Positions 7,246 through 9,225 of a stretch of DNA of 9,225 nt are shown piece after piece. Origin of the DNA: an uncultured Flavobacterium sp. (GTDB lineage: Bacteria; Bacteroidota; Bacteroidia; Flavobacteriales; Flavobacteriaceae); NCBI GenBank assembly GCA_946480635.1, contig CAMLKV010000068.1, forward strand, positions 1 to 9,225, given 5' to 3'. The position numbers and the translations under genes are program-made. The stretch's first letter is position 1, and each line of letters starts with the position of its first letter. Below the pieces are notes generated by a model. That model was not told the origin of the DNA and did no database searches. It saw nothing but the letters and a program-made list of their open reading frames with translations.

Positions 7246-7274
7246 CAAATATAAAAAAGAAATCCGTTATACAA
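7246..7274 (-). promoter_or_regulatory. Candidate promoter of the small His/Cys protein-TonB receptor operon
   Basis: On the minus strand a TTG (7274-7272) is followed after 18 bases by TATATTTG (7253-7246), matching the Bacteroidota layout TTG-N17-23-TAnnTTTG. This is the best-spaced promoter pair in the window. The -33 TTG lies at the centre of the 28-bp palindrome, so a protein bound there would block RNA polymerase. The predicted transcription start falls at or within a few bases of the ATG at 7239, implying a leaderless or nearly leaderless message. Confidence 0.55.
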
Positions 7275-7288
7275 TTGTATAACGGATT
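7261..7288. repeat. Perfect 28-bp palindrome: asd terminator and/or operator
   Basis: The sequence is its own reverse complement over 28 bases: a 12-base arm AATCCGTTATAC, a central AATT and the matching arm. On the minus strand it starts 20 bases after the asd stop codon and is followed directly by TCTTTTTT, so as RNA it makes a hairpin plus U-tract, a credible rho-independent terminator for asd. There is no T-tract on the plus-strand side. It also covers the -33 region of the candidate promoter of the next operon. Half-sites GTTATA and TATAAC resemble those of Zur boxes, but with 6 bases between them rather than the 1 base of the enterobacterial site as I recall it. The palindrome is certain; the roles are inferred. 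Confidence 0.85.
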
Positions 7289-7308
7289 AATATGGTAAAG
7301 AAAATATC

Positions 7309-8298
7309 TTAAACTAAATTGTTTGCGACTAAATATTCTGCAATTTGAACTGCATTTGTAGCTGCTCCTTTGCGTAAATTATCAGCAACAATCCACATAT
7401 TCAACGTATTTGGCTGGCTTCCATCACGACGAATTCTACCTACAAAAACATCGTCTTTTCCTTGTGCATATAAAGGCATAGGGAATGTAAATGTGTCAAC
7501 ATTGTCTTGAACAGTAACACCTTGTGTGTGGTGCAAAATTTGACGAACATTACTAACTTCAAAGTCTTTTTCAAACTCCACGTTAACAGCCTCGCTATGC
7601 CCCCCTACAACAGGAATCCTTACCGCAGTAGCAGTAACTGCAATAGTTTTGTCGTCTAATATTTTTTGAGTTTCACGCACTAATTTCATTTCTTCTTTAG
7701 TGTAATCATTCTCTTCAAAAACATCACATTGTGGAATAGCATTACGGTGAATTTGGTACTTATACGCCATTTCTCCCTGAACTCCTTTATATTCATTCTC
7801 TAACTGACGAACAGCTTTCACACCTGTTCCAGTGATTGACTGATATGTAGAAACAACCACACGTTTGATGTCGTATTCTTTATGAAGTGGTGCTAAAACC
7901 ATTACCATTTGAATTGTTGAACAATTAGGATTCGCGATAATTTTATCTTCTTTAGTCAAAACAGAAGCATTAATTTCTGGCACAACCAATTTTTTTGTTG
8001 GATCCATTCTCCAAGCGGATGAGTTGTCGATTACGGTAGTACCTGCTTCAGCAAATTTAGGAGCCCATTCCTTAGAAGTATCTCCACCAGCAGAAAAAAT
8101 TGCAATATTAGGTTTCATATCAATCGCAGTTTGCATTCCAACCACCTTGTATTTATTACCTTTAAATTCAATTTCATTTCCTATTGACCTTTCAGAAGCA
8201 ACGGGAATTAATTCTGTTACTGGGAAATTTCTTTCTGCTAATACTTGAAGCATTACTTCTCCTACCATACCGGTAGCACCTACAACGGCTACTTTCAT
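7309..8298 (-). CDS. asd: Aspartate-semialdehyde dehydrogenase
   Basis: Asd reduces L-4-aspartyl phosphate with NADPH to L-aspartate 4-semialdehyde, the branch point to lysine and diaminopimelate, threonine, methionine and isoleucine. The 329-residue protein has the Rossmann dinucleotide-binding motif GATGMVG at 7-13, the substrate-phosphate region DNSSAWRM at 91-98, and the catalytic cysteine in NPNCST (Cys126). TYQSITGTG follows with the conserved Gln153, then RIPVVGGHSEAV with substrate-binding Arg227 and catalytic His234, and the C-terminal NLRKGAATNAVQIAE helix. The length and motifs fit the shorter Gram-positive-like Asd class rather than the longer E. coli type. It starts at the ATG at 8298 with a candidate promoter about 32 bases upstream, and appears to be transcribed alone, ending at the palindromic hairpin 20 bases past the stop. 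It is a core gene, probably essential for cell-wall synthesis, and looks intact. Confidence 0.98.
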   Translation of the reverse strand: MKVAVVGATGMVGEVMLQVLAERNFPVTELIPVASERSIGNEIEFKGNKYKVVGMQTAIDMKPNIAIFSAGGDTSKEWAPKFAEAGTTVIDNSSAWRMDPTKKLVVPEINASVLTKEDKIIANPNCSTIQMVMVLAPLHKEYDIKRVVVSTYQSITGTGVKAVRQLENEYKGVQGEMAYKYQIHRNAIPQCDVFEENDYTKEEMKLVRETQKILDDKTIAVTATAVRIPVVGGHSEAVNVEFEKDFEVSNVRQILHHTQGVTVQDNVDTFTFPMPLYAQGKDDVFVGRIRRDGSQPNTLNMWIVADNLRKGAATNAVQIAEYLVANNLV

Positions 8299-8329
8299 CT
8301 TAAATGTGTGTGTTTAAATTTTGACAACA

Positions 8330-8337
8330 CAAAAGTA
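8330..8337 (-). promoter_or_regulatory. Candidate -7 promoter element for asd
   Basis: The minus strand reads TACTTTTG, an exact TAnnTTTG match whose end lies 31 bases before the asd ATG, giving a predicted leader of about 25 bases. No TTG is found at the proper -33 distance; only a T-run is there, so the upstream half of the promoter is weak or different. Confidence 0.5.
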
Positions 8338-8363
8338 ATTAATATTTGGTTCAGAAAAACGCA

Positions 8364-8383
8364 TTAACAAAATTTAACAAAAT
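8364..8383 (+). repeat. Tandem 10-base direct repeat in the asd upstream region
   Basis: The decamer TTAACAAAAT occurs twice head-to-tail (8364-8373 and 8374-8383), and a related inverted TGTTA follows at 8383-8387. It lies just upstream of the candidate asd promoter, where an activator or repressor could bind. In such AT-rich DNA a chance or slippage origin is also possible. Confidence 0.5.
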
Positions 8384-8490
8384 GTTATAAAAAATACAAT
8401 TCATATCTTTTGATAACGATAAGAAACAATATTAACTTTTTCTTGAAAAACAAATTGACTGGTTTACAAAAGAATAACCAAACAATAAAC

Positions 8491-8506
8491 TTAAGAAAAT
8501 TCTTAA
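8491..8506. repeat. Short inverted repeat next to the promoter of the secreted-protein gene
   Basis: TTAAGAA (8491-8497) and TTCTTAA (8500-8506) are perfect reverse complements separated by AA. The repeat fills most of the space between the putative -33 and -7 elements of the downstream gene, a usual place for a repressor site. It is short and AT-rich, so its significance is uncertain. Confidence 0.4.
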
Positions 8507-8511
8507 TTTTT

Positions 8512-8519
8512 TATTTTTG
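8512..8519 (+). promoter_or_regulatory. Candidate -7 promoter element for the secreted-protein gene
   Basis: TATTTTTG matches TAnnTTTG exactly and ends 23 bases before the ATG at 8543, predicting a leader of about 18 bases. A TTA (8491-8493), one mismatch from the -33 TTG, lies 18 bases upstream. Confidence 0.5.
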
Positions 8520-8542
8520 CGCCAACTAAAAAACTAAATTTT

Positions 8543-9225
8543 ATGAAAAAAATCTTTCTTGCATTGCTGAGTTTAGGAATGCATAGCGTACTCTTAGCGC
8601 AAACAACATTGATTAGTACAGGATCAACTTGGAAGTATCTAGACAATGGTACTAATCAAGGAACAGCTTGGAAAGCTACAACAATTAACGAAACTGGATG
8701 GCTACAAGGAAATGCCCAATTAGGATATGGGGATGGAGATGAAGCAACAGTAGTAAACTATGGCTCAAGCTCTTCTAACAAATACGTTACTACATATTTT
8801 AGAAAAACTTTCTCAGTTACTAATGCTAGTCAATACTTGAATTATACTTTAAATGTTAAAAGAGATGATGGTGTTGCAGTATATGTTAACGGAACAGAAG
8901 TGTATAGAAATAATTTAGCTGCAAACGCTGCGTACAATACTTTTGCAACACTTGCGAATGATGACGGAAGTACATTTCAAACAACAACCTTACCAGCAAA
9001 TACATTTATAACAGGAAACAATACAATTGCAGTAGAAATACATCAAAATGCTGCAAATAGCTCTGATATAAGTTTTGATTTGGAATTAAAAGGTAATACT
9101 TCAGCTCCGGCATCAACTACACAAAAACACATTCGTTGGGGAACTATTAAAAATCCATTGGAAGGATTGACAATTTCTTGGACAAATTCAACTGCTGCAA
9201 CAACTGACCAAATAAAATGGGGTTA
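8543..9225 (+). CDS. Secreted protein with jelly-roll-like module and purple-acid-phosphatase-type N-domain, 3' truncated
   Basis: An ATG at 8543 opens a frame that runs 227 codons to the window edge without a stop, so the C-terminus is missing. MKKIFLALLSLGMHSVLLAQ is a clear signal peptide, probably cut after Ala19. Residues about 22-185 read like an extracellular beta-sandwich: TWKYLDNGTNQGTAW, GYGDGDE, TTYFRKTF, then VKRDDGVAVYVNGTEVYRNN and NTIAVEIHQ. This is a jelly-roll module often joined to other secreted domains in Bacteroidota. From about 195, RWGTIKNPLEGLTISWTNS and TDQIKWG look like the fibronectin-like N-terminal domain of purple acid phosphatases, so a calcineurin-like metallophosphoesterase domain and perhaps a type IX secretion C-terminal tag would be expected beyond the window. 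That continuation is inference. It starts divergently from asd and has its own promoter-like element. Coding status and secretion are near certain; enzyme class is moderate. Confidence 0.85.
   Translation, partial: MKKIFLALLSLGMHSVLLAQTTLISTGSTWKYLDNGTNQGTAWKATTINETGWLQGNAQLGYGDGDEATVVNYGSSSSNKYVTTYFRKTFSVTNASQYLNYTLNVKRDDGVAVYVNGTEVYRNNLAANAAYNTFATLANDDGSTFQTTTLPANTFITGNNTIAVEIHQNAANSSDISFDLELKGNTSAPASTTQKHIRWGTIKNPLEGLTISWTNSTAATTDQIKWG

Noticed and set aside
7246..7248. TTG as start codon of the small His/Cys protein
   Set aside because: It lies within the candidate -7 element and adds only three residues; the ATG at 7239 gives a standard MKKK start.
8024..8248. Plus-strand open frame of 74 codons inside asd
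   Set aside because: It is antisense to conserved Asd residues and has no independent support.
1..9225. A defence island, CRISPR array, transposon, prophage or biosynthetic cluster
   Set aside because: No array repeats, transposase, integrase, restriction or toxin-antitoxin genes, or synthase domains are visible; most genes are conserved chromosomal ones with uniform AT-rich composition.

Overview
This is a dense, AT-rich chromosomal stretch from a Bacteroidota bacterium, most likely a Flavobacteriaceae member close to Flavobacterium. Four lines of evidence point there. Several starts are preceded by a TAnnTTTG -7 promoter element rather than a sigma70 -10 box. There are no clear Shine-Dalgarno sequences, only A/T-rich short leaders. 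The TonB-dependent receptor carries the N-terminal carboxypeptidase-regulatory-like domain typical of the phylum. The MutS2 protein ends without an Smr domain. No rRNA, tRNA, CRISPR array, insertion sequence or phage gene was found, and no gap between genes exceeds about 245 bases.

Layout from left to right. Positions 1-306 hold the C-terminal end of a periplasmic-binding-like (substrate-binding) protein. It is followed on the same strand by a three-helix membrane protein with a transglutaminase-like Cys-His-Asp domain (334-1278). Uracil-DNA glycosylase ung (1281-1949) converges on that gene with only 2 bases between them. A short divergent promoter region separates ung from mutS2 (2022-4190), which is tightly coupled (1-base gap) to a DCC-family thiol-disulfide oxidoreductase gene (4192-4608). 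A bidirectional terminator hairpin at about 4607-4635 ends that pair and the convergent operon on the other side.

That minus-strand operon has a small His/Cys-rich membrane-anchored protein (7239-6892) followed by a TonB-dependent outer-membrane receptor (6844-4637). The His/Cys-rich sequences suggest a transition-metal (zinc or copper) uptake locus. Its presumed promoter overlaps a perfect 28-bp palindrome at 7261-7288. The palindrome is well placed both to terminate the upstream asd transcript and to act as an operator. Aspartate-semialdehyde dehydrogenase asd (8298-7309) lies upstream on the same strand. A 244-base divergent intergenic region with promoter-like elements and short repeats separates asd from a secreted protein gene (8543 to the window end, truncated) with a jelly-roll-like N-terminal module and the start of a purple-acid-phosphatase-type N-terminal domain.

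Most of the window is ordinary core genome (DNA repair, amino-acid biosynthesis). The part most worth follow-up is the small His/Cys protein plus TonB receptor pair with its palindromic control region. I see no clear evidence of an entirely new defence or mobile system here.
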